From contig NZ_CP151099.1 in assembly GCF_038096175.1 (NCBI RefSeq), forward strand, positions 3,226,501 through 3,290,500: DNA of 64,000 nt. The letters run 5' to 3'. Positions 62,497-64,000 of the stretch are shown here, piece after piece; the first letter of the stretch is position 1, and the number at the start of each line of letters is the position of its first letter. The DNA comes from Nostoc sp. UHCC 0302. GTDB lineage: Bacteria; Cyanobacteriota; Cyanobacteriia; Cyanobacteriales; Nostocaceae. The position numbers and the translations under genes were made by a program. The notes beneath the pieces are model-generated. The model had not been told where the DNA came from. It ran no database searches and was given only the letters and a program-made list of their open reading frames with translations.

Positions 62497-63588
62497 TCAA
62501 CCGAAAGTGAACGCAAAAGCCTCCACCCCGGAATCCAGAAACTCGATCTCGAACTGTCGATCGGTGATAGGCTTTGGTTGTCGAATCAGTTGGTATAATC
62601 GCTGTTCGGTAGCCGTGCCTTCGCCTCGCACATCGACATCAAGTCCGCGAGCCGCGGCTGCCGGCTGCCCATCTACAAGTACGCGAAACCGCAGGGACAT
62701 TCCTCGCTCGGCCGGTCCCATGACGAGATGAAGGTCGCGTGCATGGAAGCGGTATGCGATTCGCCCGCCGGATTTGTTCAGTACAATGGCTTGTCTTCCA
62801 ATTGTCCAATCGCCCGAAAGCGCCCATTGATTAGGTTTCAATTGCGCGGGGGCGGTATATAAATGACGCTTGTTTAACACTGCGCCGCCGGGAGATGCAA
62901 AATTCTCCGTTCTTTCGTAACCGAGGTAGTTTTCAGGCGATTTCAGGCTGCCCCAATCGGCGGCGGCTTCAAAGCCGCGAGCGTCGACTTCGACCATTTT
63001 CGGACTGACATGGCCAGTTCGTGACTCAGACAGTAGCTGTTGAATGACCCTTTCCGATTGCTCGTACTCGCCCTCGCCGAATTGGTGATGACGAATGCGT
63101 CCTTGCGTGTCTATAAAATAAAGGGCTGGCCAATAATGGTTCTCGAAAGCACGCCACACCACATAATCGTTATCTACGGCGATCGGATAGTCAATTTTCA
63201 TTTCTGTTGAGGCTCGGCGGACATTATCGATATTCTTCTCGAATTCAAACTCCGGTGTATGTATACCAATTACTACTAGTCCCCGATCCTTATACTTCTC
63301 GGCCCACGCGCGAACGTAAGGGAGTTGGCGCAGCCAATTGATGCAGGTATAAGTCCAGAAGTTGATCAGCACGACTTTTCCACGCAGTTCGTCAACTGTT
63401 AATGGCTGCGAATTGAGCCACGCGATCGCGCCGACAAGAGAAGGCAGTTCACCTTCAATAAGTAACTCAGCCGTTGCCGACGTAGCGTGTTGTGTGGTGC
63501 AGCCGATCATACCAAGCTGGGTGGCAGCAATAGTTTTAAGCATAGTTGTTAAAAAGTAGCGGCGATTATGATTGATTTTTTTAGACAC
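62497..63588 (-). CDS. Tat-exported thioredoxin-fold protein (DipZ/TlpA type) with altered active site
   Basis: 364 residues from the GTG at 63588, which has GGGAGG in front. It begins with MSKKINHNRRYFLTTML, a twin-arginine type signal, then the redoxin domain (LRGKVVLINFWTYTCINWLR, VVIGIHTPEFEFEKN, WPALYFIDTQGRIRHHQFGE) and a C-terminal beta domain (ALSGDWTIGRQAIVLNKSGG, FRVLVDGQPA). In DipZ-type relatives the active site reads CINC; here it is CINW, so the resolving cysteine is absent. Confidence 0.87.
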   Translation of the reverse strand: MSKKINHNRRYFLTTMLKTIAATQLGMIGCTTQHATSATAELLIEGELPSLVGAIAWLNSQPLTVDELRGKVVLINFWTYTCINWLRQLPYVRAWAEKYKDRGLVVIGIHTPEFEFEKNIDNVRRASTEMKIDYPIAVDNDYVVWRAFENHYWPALYFIDTQGRIRHHQFGEGEYEQSERVIQQLLSESRTGHVSPKMVEVDARGFEAAADWGSLKSPENYLGYERTENFASPGGAVLNKRHLYTAPAQLKPNQWALSGDWTIGRQAIVLNKSGGRIAYRFHARDLHLVMGPAERGMSLRFRVLVDGQPAAAARGLDVDVRGEGTATEQRLYQLIRQPKPITDRQFEIEFLDSGVEAFAFTFG

Positions 63589-63631
63589 GCACTGACCTCC
63601 CTGTCGTTGCGTTCGGATAGGTACAGTGGAA

Positions 63632-64000
63632 TTAGAAAACCTCGACAGTTCTCTCCTCGACGACCAAGTGCGAGCCATTACCATTGGGGTGTGGGGTGCG
63701 CTCATGGACGGGCGACGTGGGTGTTCGATCAATCAGCAAGCTGAGCAGTTCGGGGCGGCTGTAATGACCGCGTGCGTCCATGAGTCGCTTGCGGGCGTCA
63801 ATCTTGGCAAAGTCAAGATCGGCAATCACTTCGCCTTCGCCCACTTTGAGAGGCTCGCCGATGATTTGGCCGTCCGGACTCACAATGGCAGTGAAGCAGC
63901 CGCCAGAAATCGGCTCGATAGCGCAACCCGTGTCCTTCATGATTTGAGCCTGCTGATCAGCATCCAGCCACGCGGTCGCACAGACGACAAAGCAGGCGGA
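63632..64000 (-). CDS. Nitrilase, C-terminal part
   Basis: The minus-strand frame is open from the window edge: [78 protein letters not shown]. This is the C-terminal third of an aliphatic nitrilase-type enzyme (carbon-nitrogen hydrolase), which turns nitriles into acids and ammonia. The catalytic Cys lies outside the window. GC-rich like its neighbours. Confidence 0.88.
   Translation of the reverse strand, partial: SACFVVCATAWLDADQQAQIMKDTGCAIEPISGGCFTAIVSPDGQIIGEPLKVGEGEVIADLDFAKIDARKRLMDARGHYSRPELLSLLIDRTPTSPVHERTPHPNGNGSHLVVEERTVEVF

Noticed and set aside
1-64000. tRNA or rRNA genes
   Set aside because: No cloverleaf with GTTCRANNC-type arm or rRNA signature noticed by eye; a covariance search would be needed to exclude a tRNA fully.

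Overview
The window comes from a filamentous, Nostoc-like cyanobacterium. Evidence: many GCGATCGC-type (HIP1) octamers, a photosystem I psaB gene, a cyanobacterial DUF1350 protein, a VTE5-type phytol/polyprenol kinase, Uma2 endonuclease, and several cyanobacterial transposon types and short palindromic repeats. I see no rRNA, tRNA or CRISPR array.

Layout. 1-8.1 kb: housekeeping and stress genes (dienelactone hydrolase fragment, VOC protein, GNAT, CurA-type reductase, tandem TspO pair, VanX-like dipeptidase, DUF1350, YidD, phytol-kinase-like protein, Tyr/His/Arg-rich secreted protein). 9-20 kb: a secreted-peptide locus. Nine small genes share a 25-residue double-glycine leader but carry unrelated cores. 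They surround an HlyD-type adaptor and a C39-peptidase ABC exporter. Most downstream copies have an upstream box at a fixed distance and a hairpin whose arms change sequence together from copy to copy. A tenth precursor lies at 47.7 kb between two inverted, apparently identical IS copies. 20-38.8 kb: alpha/beta hydrolase, a galactose/glycan group (GH1-RmlD fusion, glycosyltransferase-UDP-galactopyranose mutase fusion, GH2 beta-galactosidase, galT, galK), a solitary divergent psaB, a small PsaX-like membrane protein and a PhyH-type dioxygenase. 39-52.7 kb: a decay zone full of broken transposases (IS110, IS701, ISKra4, IS4-like), broken host genes, a beta-helix protein and the IS pair. 52.8-58.8 kb: pirin, MATE pump, XRE regulator, Uma2 and an internally deleted IS1634-type element that truncates a flavin oxidoreductase. 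58.9-64 kb: a GC-rich block on the minus strand (epoxide hydrolase, alpha/beta hydrolase, NmrA-type reductase, thioredoxin-fold protein, nitrilase fragment) that looks acquired.

How the genes fit together. The exporter would cut leaders after Gly-Gly and secrete the cores with the HlyD protein and an outer-membrane channel not encoded here. GH2, GalK and GalT make a galactose release, phosphorylation and uridylyl-transfer route feeding UDP-galactose, which the mutase fusion could turn into UDP-galactofuranose for a surface glycan. The GC-rich block resembles a small detoxification module. The peptide locus, with its diversified cores and covarying 5' hairpins, is the strongest candidate for an under-described system.
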